Below are positions 31,899-43,329 of a DNA stretch of 64,000 bases, piece by piece. The notes beneath the pieces are model-generated. The model searched no databases. It saw only the letters and a program-made list of their open reading frames with translations, and was not told the DNA's origin. Each line of letters begins with the position of its first letter. The stretch's first letter is position 1. The DNA is from Romanomermis culicivorax (lineage: Eukaryota > Nematoda > Enoplea > Mermithida > Mermithidae): positions 1,054,001 to 1,118,000 of the forward strand of contig CAWUHX010000031.1 of the NCBI GenBank assembly GCA_963922205.1, written 5' to 3'. A program made the position numbers and the translations under genes.

Positions 31899-33494
31899 CG
31901 TGATGGATGCTAACTACGTCATTGGAGCGTAAAGCTCGCTCTATAACTCTGGCGAATTCAGCGGCGTCGTCATACGGTTCAGTTTTTCCGTCGTCGGTCA
32001 ATGAGGACGTGTTGTTCTTGCTACCTTTTATCGTCGGTAGTTTTGTCGGATGCATTTTCAATCCGAGCGGTTTAGTGGAGTGCTCCACGTTTACGTGATT
32101 ATACGTACAGTATCGCATGTTCGGGACGTTATAGTCGTAGTATATGATTCGATTTAACGCCAGGATTTCGTCGCGCATGATCGCATGCAGCATACTTTTC
32201 GAGAGCGTCGGATCTACGACACCGAAAGCGCCCTTTTCGTCGCCTTCGCGATCGACGTTTGCGTTATCATACAAATTTTGCGTAGCGATGTGTATGTATT
32301 CGGGCGGCAAGAAATCGTGCGGGAAGATTTCTATACTATCGTAGACGCTGTCTACGAAGCCGTAGCGCCCGTACGCTAAAAACATTAGTATCGGATAGTA
32401 CGCGTCCAGAATCGAATACGTCAACACTTGATCGTCGGGTTTGCCTGCTTGGGCGATGCGATCGTTCGCTTGCGGAAAATACAACGTGTAGCGTTCTACG
32501 TCTAGCGCGAACGCGTCGGCAACGATTCCTTTCAATTTTTTATTTTCGGGGCACAAGCCGATCAGACGAGCTCCCACTTTTCGGGTGAGCGTTCGATATT
32601 TTCTAGTATAATCTGGACGTCGACCAGTATACTAGGCGCGAGCACGTTAGAGTGCGTTTTTCGAGCGTCGGATGAGTAAAACTCTCGTCCGTGCATGTCT
32701 TTGAGACATTTCCAATCGTCGGCTTGATCGAATCCGATTACGATCGTTTTAGGGGCCGACACGAACTCGTAGAAGGCCGTCCAATCCTCGGGTGTCGCCG
32801 CTAAGGCGTCGAACATTATAGTGTATCCAGTGGGAAAACCCAGCTGGACAAACCCAGCGACGTGGGTCGCGTTCTGGTTCACTATATTCATCTTCGTTTT
32901 CTTGTGTATGTATAGCTGAGTAGTCAAGATTTTTTCGACGTCAAATCCGACTAGCACGTGGCCGCGGAAGTTCGGTTTTGCGTATGCCGATAGGGCGCCT
33001 TTCAACTCTCCACTCTCAACGTATTGAGGGTCGCGTAGCACGTTGAGCGGTCTTGCATATACCGTCTCGAACCAACGTTCGAATTCCGTGATTCGGATCA
33101 TTCTTTTGATATTGTATTCTAAAAAATATCATAAAATTTCGATTAATTTCTGTGAGATTTAGTTTCGCATGGAAACGTCACTCATTCGAATCGCGGCGTG
33201 CAAATCTTCTAGCGAAGTTACCGCGACTCCCATTTTCTTATCGACGGATCGATACTTTACTCTTCTCAGGGGAAGTGAAACCCGGAGTTTCTTTTTAGAG
33301 ACTTTAGTCTATATGGCAGTGCAGAACTTACCATCAGCAAAGAAAAATCTGTCGTCTTGACGGTACTGCTTTTTCTGATACGCCACGTATCGGTCTTGGT
33401 TGTTAAAAGCTTTTCGAAATATCGGCGGCGGATTTATTAGCGACGTTGATATCGCCGATTCTTGCGACGTCATTGCCTCCGATTCACTCGCCAT
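31899..33494 (-). CDS. Accessory gene A: DEDDy 3'-5' exonuclease-like, spliced
   Basis: Exon 1 is 33494-33332 (ATG, 54 codons plus one base). A consensus donor GTAAGT at 33331 and acceptor TTTTTTAG at 33120-33119 define a 213-bp intron. Exon 2 starts at 33118 and is open to 32562. The domain then continues in the -1 frame, open from about 32580 to 31600; its sense content ends near 31899. Exonuclease motifs: Exo I GFDVEK (catalytic D and E codons at 32942 and 32936); Exo [13 protein letters not shown] (D near 32720); Exo III YSILDA (Tyr 32418, Asp 32406), the Y-x3-D spacing of DEDDy enzymes such as WRN and EXD proteins. These use two metals to remove 3' nucleotides. The switch of frame inside the fold, at an A4 run near 32582, is either a one-base loss in this copy or programmed slippage. 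Confidence 0.8.
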
Positions 33495-33984
33495 CGCTTT
33501 TCTGTATCAACTTTGATTTTGAACAATTTCAAATTCGATGCGACCGTTCTCTATCGTTTCAATTTTGCGAAATGAAAAATATAAGCCAAACTATCTTGCT
33601 AAAAGATGAAGGTGTAAAGTGGAAAGTTGTTAAACCACGAATTTAAATTTTCATGCACATGGCGAAAATTGTAAAGTTCAGATTGGGTGGGACCAGAGGA
33701 AGATTTTCCTACAGCGCGCGCTTTCTATTCAATCTCTCTTCTGCGCAACTACTTATGGAAGGTCAATTTATTCGAAATGGACGTGAATAAGTACAAAATC
33801 ACATAATAATATCACACGCATTCCTTTCATTCATTCCACATAGAATCTGTATGAGCGCGTTTTGCGCGTTTTTAAATATTCGAAAATTTGTACTCATCGC
33901 TTTGCTCAAAATTATTAAATAGTTAGACTTTATTTAACAAAATTAAAAATTAGTGTTAGTTGAAATATATCAAAATTATTAATT
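33495..33984 (-). other. Untranslated gap between pol and the accessory genes
   Basis: 490 bp without a sustained minus-strand frame between the Pol stop and the ATG of accessory gene A. It would hold a promoter or the acceptor of a spliced subgenomic RNA. A polypyrimidine-AG candidate was not singled out. Confidence 0.4.
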
Positions 33985-36900
33985 TTAATGTTTACAAATT
34001 TTTGGAGGACCGTTGTCTTCCGTTTCTAAGATTGCCGATGCCGTGCGAGGCATGTATGGCTTTACGCGAGAAAGTGAGACTTTCTGGGATTGTCCGGGAC
34101 AATCTAAACTATCGATCGTTACGACGTTTTTCGAAATTTCAGAGTTTTCGACCACTATGAAGGGTCCGATATAGTCTTTTTCGATTTTAGTCGCTTTTTT
34201 GTTGTTAACCAACAGTATGAGATCGTTTAGATCGTATTTCTGCGCTTTCGCTTTCTTATCGAAATATCGTTTATGTGATTCGGACGCGTTTTTTAAGTTT
34301 TCGAAAACTTCGTTATATAGTGTTAGTTGCGCTTGCGTGAAGATATACTGATACGCATCGTAGTTTAGCGGTAACGTTAGACTTTTCGCGCAGTCGAAAT
34401 CTATAGCGATTCTAGGTTCATACCCTCGCAACAGTCGAAATGGAGAAAAGTGAGTAGCTGTGTGAGGAACAGCGTTATAGGCGAATGTCGCGAAAGGTAG
34501 ATATCGTTCCCAATTGTCGGGATCTTCAGCGGTGAATTTTTTTAGTTGCGAAATCAACGTTTGATTGAATCTTTCGACCATTCCATTACATTGCGGATGA
34601 TACGCAGTGGTATTGATTTTCTGAACTTTTAGAAGCTTCGCGATGTCTTTCATCAAGTTTGAAGTGAATCCTGAACCCTGATCTGATAGAAGATGTTTCA
34701 GGCTGCCATGAACCAAAACTACGTTGTTTACGAAACTTTCAACTATTGTGGCTGCTTTTTGATCTGGAATCAAATGAGCGCTTACCCATTTCGTGAAGTA
34801 GTCTTGAAATACGATGACGTATGATCTTTTCTCACCCAAAGGGGATATGTTTACTATGTCGGTCGCGACGATTTCAAATGGGTATTTCGGTTGAATCGGC
34901 ATCAAAGGAGGAGGTTTCGGCAACTGAGAAGTTGTTTGTTGACATGTTTTACATGTTTTGATCCACTTTATTATCGATTCTTCCATTTTCGGCCACCAGA
35001 AATGCTGACGAATCATCGCTGTAGTGCGTCTGTGACCTTGATGGCTTAAAATCTTTGCGCCGTGAAATTGATACAAAACACTTTCAATCAGAGTAGTTGG
35101 AACTACTATCGCGGAAGCTGTGTTAGCTTGTTTCGATGTTCGGTACACTATCTCGTTTTCGGTATGGAAAGCAGATGAAATCGTAGAGATTTGGTTTTGT
35201 TCTAAGACTTTTATCAACTTTGCGATGTACGGATCTTTTCTTTGAGCTTCTCTGATTTCTTCCGGCGATTCTATAGTTACTAGCCGTTTCTCAGGCTGTT
35301 GGAAATCTTCTTCAAACTTCGGCACTTTATTTCTTTCTTCTTTTTGCGTCATTGACCTTGTTATAGCTGCAGCGACAGTCTTTTTTCCTTCACGAAACGT
35401 CGGTCTGAATATTTCATTTGTTACTTCTTCGCTAGTCTTTGGCTTTACTTTAGCGCGAGGTTCATTTCGTGATAGAAAATCAGCGCAAGCATTTTCTTTA
35501 CCTTTCACATATTCAACGCGATAGTCGTAGTCTTGCAATTTTATTGCGAAGTTCTGAAGTCGCGAATTTCGATGTTTTTCTTCTTTGATCCATTGCAAAG
35601 GTTTATGATCAGTTCTGACCGTTACTTTTTGTCCATAGACATAGTGTCTGTACCACCGGAAAGCTTCTACGATTGCTAAGCATTCGCGCTCAGTCGTACT
35701 GTATCGGGTTTCTACGTCAGACAGAACTCTACTATTATACGCGATGACCCATTGATCAGTTTCGTTTTCTTGATACAAAATCGCACCAATAGCAGTTGTG
35801 CTAGCATCAGTTTGAATGATGAATTTCGATTTTTCGTCGTTATAGACGGGATATCGTAAAAAAGGAGTCGAGGTTAGAGATGTTTTAATCTCGTTAAACG
35901 CTGTACGATGTTCTTCGCTTATCTCATATTTCGCATTTTTTCGTAGAAGTTGATAGAGCGGTCGCGAGAGAGTGGCAAGATTCGGTATGAATCGTCTACA
36001 CCATTGGACTAGGCCCAAAAAACTTTGAAGATCTTTGACTGTTGTTGGCATTTCATAGTTTACGATTGCAGAGACCTTTTCGGGATCAGGCGAGATTCCA
36101 TTTTCGCTTAGCAAGTGACCAAGAAACTTTACTTGTTTCGGTACGAAATCGCATTTATCTGGTCTTAGCGTTAAATTCGCGTCACGGAGAGCATCAAAGA
36201 TCAGTTGGATATGTGCTAGATGATCGTTATACGTTTGCGAAAAGACTATGATATCGTCGATATAGACCAAACAGATTTTCCAGATGTATGGATGCAGGAT
36301 CCGTTCCATTAATCTTTGAAATTCAGCGGGAGCATTTTTCAAACCAAAAGGTAGAACTTTGAATCGAAATAAGCCTTCTTGACTGACGAAAGTAGTTTTA
36401 TCGCGTGAAGCGATGTCTAAAGGGATTTGCCAATACCCTGCTTTCAAGTCTAGAGTTGAGAAAAATCTTGCGTTGCCTAGAGCATCTAGATAGTCATCGA
36501 TTCTCGGGATCGGAAACTTATCGCTAGGAGTAACTTCATTTATACCTCTATAGTCGACTACGGGTCGCCAACTTCCATCTTTTTTTGTTACCAGAAACAT
36601 AGGCGCAGCCCACGGTGATCGCGAAGGTTCGATGAGGCCTTTTTCCAGCATTTCTTGGATTTTCTGACGAACCATTGGTCTTTGCTCAATCGGCCCGCGA
36701 TAGTAGTGTTTCGCGACTAGTTTTGCATCACCGGTGTCTATAGAGACCGTTAACTCGTGAGTGAGAGTAGGTTGATCTCCAGGGAGACTGAAAACATCAC
36801 GATATTGCTTGAAGACTTCGATAGCGATTTTTCTATCTTCATCGTCGATATTCGACTTTTCCGTCATTTTTTCGAGAGCGAGTTGAAGTTTTTCTTCTTC

Positions 36901-38334
36901 CGACATAGTTGACTGATCTTTAATCAACGTGGCTGGCTCATAGTCTTCTTCATGATGGCTTAGCGACGCGACGGTCATTTTCGATTCTTCGAGTTTGAAT
37001 TTAACTTCAGCGATGAGCTGGTTAGGTTCTAGATGGATGCCATTCGCACTATTATTTACGAATAATAGTGGACATTTGCCCTCAGTTATGTTGATTATCG
37101 CAAGTTCGATCGGATATTCGCAGTTTTCTTTTCCGAAGTTCACGGGTTGAACTATGACGCTTTTGAAGCTTTCGTTTGTGAAAGGGAAGACTTTCCCGTT
37201 TACCCAAGTCTGACAATTCGGTTCTACGTAGCATGACGAGATATTCAAAATCGGTAGTGATCTGTCGATTTTTACGATTTGCGTTTGACTTTGTCCCGTA
37301 GAAGTATTTGAAAATACTTCGTCATAGGGCGCTTTTTCGATCGGTTTCAAAACTAGGTTTAGTTCTTGCTGAACGTCTCCGATTCTGATGAAATTTTCGC
37401 GAAAGTTTATTACGGCTCGAACGCTCGGATGCACTAGGAAATCGGTTCCTAGAAGGCATTGCTCTCCTGTAGTAGGCAGTATCCAGCATCGTACTAGATG
37501 CGTTCCGAAAGATGAACTGATTTTGAAGATTATCGGACCTCTGGCATCGACGATAGCACTGTCGGCTACTTTTATCTGCGCGGATGTTTCCAAAGTATCA
37601 TAGTCAATCCCCAAAGAGCGTTGAGCTAGACATGAGGAAATGACTGAACACTGAGCACCGGTATCGATTAAGGCTTTCGTTTTGGTTTTTCCGATTTCGG
37701 CATCGATATGAAAAGCACGAGTAGGAGCGTATAAGCTCAGAAGTTTGATATCTTTTTGCGAACATTCTTCGATTCGACACACGCTAGATCTCGCGATCCA
37801 CGGTTCAGTAGGTTTTTCGATTGTGAAATCAGTGATTCCGGGAGCGACGAAGAAGTTTGTAGCTTTAGAAGCTTCTGTCGGTTCAAGCATATTAGCTGTA
37901 CTAGTCGTCGGTTTCATCGGAACGAAAGGTTTAGGTGAGTTGGACACCGTTTTGGTTTCTGATAGCAAAACTTGTTGCAAAGATTTCGGAGGAGTTAGCT
38001 GAGTCTGTATAGACTGTGAGTTGTTCATCGGATAGTAGTAGTGCTTTTTGATTATCTTTTCTTGTCGGGATTCGGAATCGCAGAGAGAAATGTTTGCAAC
38101 ATCTCTCTGATAGTTTCGATTATCCCGATTGAAAAATCGGTTATTTCGGTCAAAATTTTGATTCTGATTGAGCGTGTAGTTACGCGTATTTTGTTGAAAA
38201 CGAGGACGCCAATTATGGTTATTTTGCCATTGATGATTCGGTTGCTGTTGCCGAGGCTGAGAAGCCTGTGGTTTCAATTGATAGCATTCGGAGCTGTCGT
38301 GTTTACATTGACCATGATAGGTGCAATATTTCAC
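33985..38334 (-). CDS. pol: Pol polyprotein, intact (zinc knuckle, PR, RT, RNase H, IN)
   Basis: 1449 codons without interruption. From the N-terminus: a Cys/His knuckle ([14 protein letters not shown], residues 4-17), an Asn/Gln/Arg-rich linker, aspartic protease with DTGA at 224-227, reverse transcriptase with STLDLKAGY (Asp 629) and YIDD (691-694), RNase H with TDAS at 842-845, and integrase. The integrase has an HHCC finger (His 1091-1101, Cys 1128/1131) and a DD35E triad (Asp 1159, Asp 1218, Glu 1254). All expected catalytic residues are present, so this copy may be active. The frame is the same as that of Gag; the reading frame is open from the TGA at 38358-38356, and the listed start is simply the first possible start codon (GTG). 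Expression therefore probably needs readthrough, unless the TGA is a mutation of an Arg codon. Confidence 0.96.
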   Translation of the reverse strand: MKYCTYHGQCKHDSSECYQLKPQASQPRQQQPNHQWQNNHNWRPRFQQNTRNYTLNQNQNFDRNNRFFNRDNRNYQRDVANISLCDSESRQEKIIKKHYYYPMNNSQSIQTQLTPPKSLQQVLLSETKTVSNSPKPFVPMKPTTSTANMLEPTEASKATNFFVAPGITDFTIEKPTEPWIARSSVCRIEECSQKDIKLLSLYAPTRAFHIDAEIGKTKTKALIDTGAQCSVISSCLAQRSLGIDYDTLETSAQIKVADSAIVDARGPIIFKISSSFGTHLVRCWILPTTGEQCLLGTDFLVHPSVRAVINFRENFIRIGDVQQELNLVLKPIEKAPYDEVFSNTSTGQSQTQIVKIDRSLPILNISSCYVEPNCQTWVNGKVFPFTNESFKSVIVQPVNFGKENCEYPIELAIINITEGKCPLLFVNNSANGIHLEPNQLIAEVKFKLEESKMTVASLSHHEEDYEPATLIKDQSTMSEEEKLQLALEKMTEKSNIDDEDRKIAIEVFKQYRDVFSLPGDQPTLTHELTVSIDTGDAKLVAKHYYRGPIEQRPMVRQKIQEMLEKGLIEPSRSPWAAPMFLVTKKDGSWRPVVDYRGINEVTPSDKFPIPRIDDYLDALGNARFFSTLDLKAGYWQIPLDIASRDKTTFVSQEGLFRFKVLPFGLKNAPAEFQRLMERILHPYIWKICLVYIDDIIVFSQTYNDHLAHIQLIFDALRDANLTLRPDKCDFVPKQVKFLGHLLSENGISPDPEKVSAIVNYEMPTTVKDLQSFLGLVQWCRRFIPNLATLSRPLYQLLRKNAKYEISEEHRTAFNEIKTSLTSTPFLRYPVYNDEKSKFIIQTDASTTAIGAILYQENETDQWVIAYNSRVLSDVETRYSTTERECLAIVEAFRWYRHYVYGQKVTVRTDHKPLQWIKEEKHRNSRLQNFAIKLQDYDYRVEYVKGKENACADFLSRNEPRAKVKPKTSEEVTNEIFRPTFREGKKTVAAAITRSMTQKEERNKVPKFEEDFQQPEKRLVTIESPEEIREAQRKDPYIAKLIKVLEQNQISTISSAFHTENEIVYRTSKQANTASAIVVPTTLIESVLYQFHGAKILSHQGHRRTTAMIRQHFWWPKMEESIIKWIKTCKTCQQTTSQLPKPPPLMPIQPKYPFEIVATDIVNISPLGEKRSYVIVFQDYFTKWVSAHLIPDQKAATIVESFVNNVVLVHGSLKHLLSDQGSGFTSNLMKDIAKLLKVQKINTTAYHPQCNGMVERFNQTLISQLKKFTAEDPDNWERYLPFATFAYNAVPHTATHFSPFRLLRGYEPRIAIDFDCAKSLTLPLNYDAYQYIFTQAQLTLYNEVFENLKNASESHKRYFDKKAKAQKYDLNDLILLVNNKKATKIEKDYIGPFIVVENSEISKNVVTIDSLDCPGQSQKVSLSRVKPYMPRTASAILETEDNGPPKICKH

Positions 38335-38355
38335 GGGTCGTTCACGTGACTGATT

Positions 38356-39963
38356 TCATTGGAAATTTCGATTCTGAGAGAAATCCCGTATAGGAATGTT
38401 TTCTCTATTCCGAAAGTTCGGAATTGTACCGCGATCGAATCGCGATCTTCGATTTTCGAAATTATTAGCGTTTTGCGAATTTTCTCGGATTCCGAACTTT
38501 TCTAGGACTCGTTTTATGCTTTCTTCCAATTCTTTCGTTTTCGTTAGAGTCGAATTTTCTTGAAACCTCACGCTGTTTCGCTGTCTAGAGTCGTCTCTGT
38601 TTCGGGGTTGAGAGTTATCTCTGAAACGAGGTTTCGAATCATCTCTGAAGCGCGATTGAGCTGGTTGCTCTTCCGACCGATTTTCGAGTGTATTAACCAG
38701 TATAGGTTGTTCTACTCTAACAGTTGACTGTTTATTCGCTCGCTGAATTTTCTGGACTTTCGCGACGGCTATAGCTAAGTCAGTGATCGTTTCTAGAGTA
38801 CTCGCGTCAATCGAGACTCTGTAATTTTCCGGCATTTTCCAAAGAAAAGTTGTGATAACCTTTCTATGGCGATACTGAGCGCTTCTGTCATAGTACAGTA
38901 GATGTACGTAGGTACTGATTCGATTTAAGAAAGCTGACGGATCTTCGGTTTCATAAGGAGCGATAGACTGGAGCTCGCATTGGAGCGTATCTTGGTCACA
39001 ATTCGGTGCATTCATACACATCAAAATCTGTTTCGCTTCATCGTAGGATCGGACATCTCTTATGGTGTTCAGGGCACCATCGCAAGTCAAGCGACGCAAA
39101 GTGTGAAGTTTCACATACTCAGACGCATCAAGGCCGAACTCGTTTTCGAGTGCAATGAAGAATTTCAAAACTTGTTGATTTCGGGTCGAATTATCTAGTT
39201 TTTGCGGCGCTATCTTTTTACAGATAGTTTTAATTCTCGTTTCGTCATCGGCGAAAGATCTATGCACCTGAGTTGGTGGGATAGACGGAAAGTTTATCTG
39301 AGAGTTTAGCGCGTTTAGCGCGTTAGAGCGATCAAACATTTGCGTTGGGATGATCAGATCATCGTCATCGTCGATTATACTACGAAAACTAAGTTGACTT
39401 TTTCGATCGCTAGTGACGTTTTTCAGTTTAGTCGATTTCTGAGACTGAGCGTAAGAGCTTGTAGGTCTCGCGATATTTTCGATTTCGGGAACGTTCGGTT
39501 TCAATAGCTCTTCTTTTTGAGCTCGCATCGCTTCGATTTCGGTTTTAAACTCATCGAGAAGTTTTCGCTGTTGAGTCGCGATAGTTACGATTTCGCTTAA
39601 CGCGTTAGTAGCGTCGCCACGAAAATTTATCATTTCGGCATCGCATTTTTGCATTACGTCGATATACGCGTCATTATCGAAGATTTTTCGAGGATCGGTA
39701 TCCTTCGGTTTCGGTTTTAGAAAGTTGAATTTTCGATGTTCGACGATTTTCGGAGATAGAGATCGCGAGGTTTTTCGCGTTTTTAGCGGAGCGGACGTTT
39801 CTGGTAGATCGAAATTACGCTTATCTGCTTTGTAGAGAAGCGGTAGATTCGCGTTTTCGCAGTCGAATTTTTCGATTTCTAGATTATCAGGATTCGCTAG
39901 TTTCTTGTAGAAACCTTTTTCGTAACCGAGCGCAGTAGAGCGACGCGTGCGGTTTTCTTCCAT
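38356..39963 (-). CDS. gag: Gag polyprotein
   Basis: 535 codons from ATG 39963, ending in TGA. It has a charged N-terminus, a coiled-coil-like segment around residues 110-155, a capsid-like helical region at about 240-420 (with FFIALENEFG and FLNRISTYVHLL), then an Arg/Asp/Asn-rich nucleocapsid-like stretch with short RFRDDSKP-type repeats. The Cys/His knuckle that would complete nucleocapsid is just beyond the TGA, at the start of the Pol frame. That placement argues that Gag and Pol were, or still are, joined by translation through this codon. The 5' leader from the PBS is about 50 bases. Confidence 0.9.
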   Translation of the reverse strand: MEENRTRRSTALGYEKGFYKKLANPDNLEIEKFDCENANLPLLYKADKRNFDLPETSAPLKTRKTSRSLSPKIVEHRKFNFLKPKPKDTDPRKIFDNDAYIDVMQKCDAEMINFRGDATNALSEIVTIATQQRKLLDEFKTEIEAMRAQKEELLKPNVPEIENIARPTSSYAQSQKSTKLKNVTSDRKSQLSFRSIIDDDDDLIIPTQMFDRSNALNALNSQINFPSIPPTQVHRSFADDETRIKTICKKIAPQKLDNSTRNQQVLKFFIALENEFGLDASEYVKLHTLRRLTCDGALNTIRDVRSYDEAKQILMCMNAPNCDQDTLQCELQSIAPYETEDPSAFLNRISTYVHLLYYDRSAQYRHRKVITTFLWKMPENYRVSIDASTLETITDLAIAVAKVQKIQRANKQSTVRVEQPILVNTLENRSEEQPAQSRFRDDSKPRFRDNSQPRNRDDSRQRNSVRFQENSTLTKTKELEESIKRVLEKFGIRENSQNANNFENRRSRFDRGTIPNFRNRENIPIRDFSQNRNFQ

Positions 39964-40015
39964 TTTTCGGATTTTCGAATTTTCGCAAATTTCGGCGTTT
40001 CCTCAACCTTTAGAC

Positions 40016-40033
40016 GAGCTGGTACGGTCACCA
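40016..40033 (-). promoter_or_regulatory. Primer binding site
   Basis: Five bases inside the 5' LTR, the minus strand reads TGGTGACCGTACCAGCTC. It starts with TGG, complementary to a tRNA CCA end. The tRNA was not identified. Confidence 0.7.
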
Positions 40034-40038
40034 AATTA

Positions 40039-40626
40039 TGTCGTGCGTGAGAAAGTAGAAGCGTAGACGACGGAACACAGATGAGAATTTAAGCTGTGTA
40101 GCTCGACGATTTATCGCGCGTTTTAGAAGAGACGTACGGAACGTAGAAGAGCGTGCGGAATGCTGTAGACGAAACACTCGGAGTGTTTTACGGAATTAAC
40201 GCAACGATAGTCGAACGCAGGAGATTGACGGGCTCGTAGAGAGCGCTGTGTCAATTTTATCCAGGGATCTTCGCTCAGGTCGTCAAAGGTTTTTGGATGC
40301 CGAAAACTCGCGCCATATATTCGTAACCGCTTAGGAGTTTCACTCGCTCACTCAAACTATTTTCCAAATAGTTTGACTCAACTTAAAACACACTTTTCAC
40401 ACAATTTACTAATGTACAAAGCCGCCACACACTTTTTCAGACAAACGCCAAAACACAACCGTTTGGCTACAGTACAACGCAAGAACTAGTGAAAACACTT
40501 TCATAATTTCTTCACGTTATAGCCACGCCTCTTCGGTGGTCTCGTCGCGATCTTTCCAATTCAAACTTGCCGATCTTTTTCGCAAACGACACGAGCTGTA
40601 CAAATACGTCAAATCGCTCCACAACA
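40039..40626 (-). repeat. 5' LTR of the large retrotransposon (588 bp)
   Basis: Same length as the copy at 28390-28977, with about 11 single-base differences. It drives transcription toward lower coordinates; a TATA-like GAATATATGG occurs on the minus strand near 40315. Confidence 0.96.
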
Positions 40627-40630
40627 CTAT

Positions 40631-43321
40631 TACTTCTGCATGGCTTTTTACAGCTTCAAGAATTATGTCAAAAATTTAGGAATTTTGACATAATTCTGGA
40701 CGCTGTACGGACAGAGCGTAAGTAGAAGTTTATTGAGATGAACTGAGGTGAGGTAATCCGGCTGTTTAAAGGCATAGAAGTAGAAATGTGATATCAAGTA
40801 TATAAATTTCAAGCATTTGCAAAATCGGACCAGTGGTTACTGTCAATATTGCGGTCGAATTTGGACGGGTTTTTTGCCCACCTTTTTTCTTCATGTGGTA
40901 AAAAAATCTGGTAGGTGGAAAAAATTTTTCAGGTCTTTCTACAAATGTGGAAGACAAATTTGGGGTTTTCATATTGAAAAGATGCATTTTGGTGCATTTT
41001 AGGAGGTCCAAATCTCAAGCTCAGGCGCGGCTTTTAGCATGTCTATGTCTAGCTTCACTATCAGTATCATTTAATCAGTTTCCCCATCATCTTAAACGTA
41101 TTATTTCATGTTTAATTGGCAATATTGAATATTATATCTTTATATTTAATGACGATATCCGCATTTTTTTCCTTCATAGATTTTTAGAGAAAAAGATCAA
41201 CACGTCAACATGTCTGTAACCAGTGTTTTTTTGTGCCAAAACGTGGTTTTTGGCACAAAAAAAAATTGGAATTGCACAAAAACTTTTGATCGTTTGTGCC
41301 GATTGGCACAAAATTTTTGGCTGGTCAAACATTAAATTTCCTTTTATCCATCAAACTTTTTGCCCGAAACCTTTCCATAGTTTTCAGTATGTTCCTAGTA
41401 GAACAAAAAATTTTGTACCATAGACACAAATTTCTTGGATTCTTGTGCCAATTGGCACAAATGTCCTTGTACAAAAAAACGCTGTTTCTCTGTCAGATTA
41501 CGATAAAGATTTATAAAAATTTATAGTCACAAAAAAGTTGACAAAAAGCCAAAGCGACGAAAACTTAAATGGCACATAAATCCAATGGCTGACATATGTG
41601 CTCTTTCCCAAAATGAAGAATCATAGACTGCCATATAAAGCATTTTCCCTCTGGCGCGAAGCGTCGGGAAAGTTTTCGGATCCCAATTCTAGAATGTTGA
41701 AACATAAATCTTTTAAAGACTGATTTCGTGATTTCAAATTTGTTTTTTCCAGCCTAATGAATGCTTGAACAATGTGAGGATGTTTTCAACCTGCTAACCA
41801 GCTAAAAAATCAGCTTGAAGTCAACAATGTCTCATAAATTTGAGAGAAACAACCAAATTCGTAAATTGACTTCTGGATCCGCCGAAAATTTCGTCTTGTT
41901 TTTTTGATACTAGAATTAATTTTTTCGTGACATTTATTTCTTTGATCAGTGGTCTAATTTTGCATTCAATTCAGTTATTATTCATAGTTGGACAAAATGC
42001 AAAAAATCATATTGAAGGCATGCCACTTAATCTGTAAAATCAGGAAAGCAACCAAAAATTTGGATTGTTAAGCTAGCAGTATCTGTCACTGTCCCAAGTT
42101 TAGGTTTTATGGTTTTGTTGAGTTTTTTCTGGGTTTTATCCGGGTTTTTCAAATTTCACAACCGTGGATGTGAACCAAGTAAAAACAAAGCAAATGAAAC
42201 ATCACTTGAGTTTAATTCTCCATAAAGCAAAACATTTTCAGGTCATTTTACCTGATTTTAAAACGAAAATACACAAATAGCTCATCATGACAGATAAAAT
42301 CATCCACCGCTACACCGTCGACAAAATTGTTGGCATTAATTTTTTTCTATTCTAGTATTGATTTCTAGTTTTTCGACCGATGCAGATGACAATCGATGAC
42401 ACAGCTTGGTGTGAACAAAGCAAATGTTGAGTCATCATGCGTGAGAAAGAAATTATTGCTTTTTAAGGCTTGTACTCTTTCTCTAAACAAGTCAGGATTC
42501 AGGATGTCTTTCTCTGAACAACTCATGATTTATTTTAAATATTTAAGCATGAATTTCCAATGAAAATCAAAGAAAAATGTAAAAAATTAAAATTAGAATA
42601 ATGATAATGGAACGTATATTGCCACCTACCATCGAAAGCCGTCAGCAGCAGTGGCATGGTGTCGAGAAAATAATGTTTCAGTGAATACTAATTTCACGTC
42701 ACTCGTATTTGCCTTCTATAATGCTGTAAATTTTAAAATTAATTTAATATATACTTATCTACAAAAGCTTACTATTTGACTCAAAAGTCAAAGCAGCAAA
42801 AAATTCTTCAATTGTGGGTGGATAAATTTTTTACCTAGAGGCCCAAATCCGAACCCTGAAGTTTTTCATTGTGAATGGTTAATCTCATCTTTCCCGAAAT
42901 AGCAACTGGTGGAAAAAACGGGTGGGGTAGGTAATAACTGTAATGAGCCAAAAAACAATTCAAACATAAGTTAAATTTTTTGAATATGAATCTTTAACTT
43001 TTAGGTTAGTAACTCAACTCAACAAAACAGCCATATGACGAACCAAATCGTATAGCCCTGAATTGATAATTCATGAAGCATTTGATTTGTTTGTTGTGTT
43101 GTCTAATCTCAAAGAAGTGACTGCATTACAGTAATACAATTAGCTCAACTCTCAATTTATTGTTAGATCACATGGAAATTTGTATTCTTGAGTTGAGAAC
43201 AAAATGGAAAAAATGAATTTTGTTTTCTTAAAAAAACGAAAAATGCCCAATTTTCGCACCCATGAAAATCCATCAACTCAAAAACGCAATGCCCGCCAAT
43301 TCTGTAACCCAAACTGGTAGT
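40631..43321. other. Intergenic repeat-rich DNA, no gene
   Basis: It contains a copy of interspersed repeat R (about 40980-41220). A GTGCCAA/TTGGCAC repeat (about 41227-41482, including the palindrome TTGTGCCAATTGGCACAA) starts CAGTGTTTTTTTGTGCC and ends GTACAAAAAAACGCTG without a matching target duplication. A GC hairpin lies at 41652-41667. The rest is unstructured AT-rich sequence. No exon could be supported. Confidence 0.5.
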
Positions 43322-43329
43322 GTTTCAAT

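Larger units (their letters stand above)
28390..40626 (-). mobile_element. Complete 12.2-kb Ty3/gypsy LTR retrotransposon with extra 3' genes
   Basis: Two 588-bp LTRs (TGTCGTG...CACAACA) flank the unit and are themselves flanked by the 4-bp target duplication CTAT (28386-28389 and 40627-40630). All genes read on the minus strand: PBS, Gag, Pol, then about 5 kb of additional coding sequence, then PPT and the 3' LTR (at low coordinates). By eye the LTRs differ at about 11 of 588 positions (about 2%), so the insertion is recent. Pol order (protease-RT-RNase H-integrase) places it in Ty3/gypsy. What is unusual is the 3' module: an intron-containing exonuclease-like gene and two large ORFs of unknown function. 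Gag and Pol, and two of the accessory ORFs, are joined in frame across single TGA codons. Confidence 0.96.
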
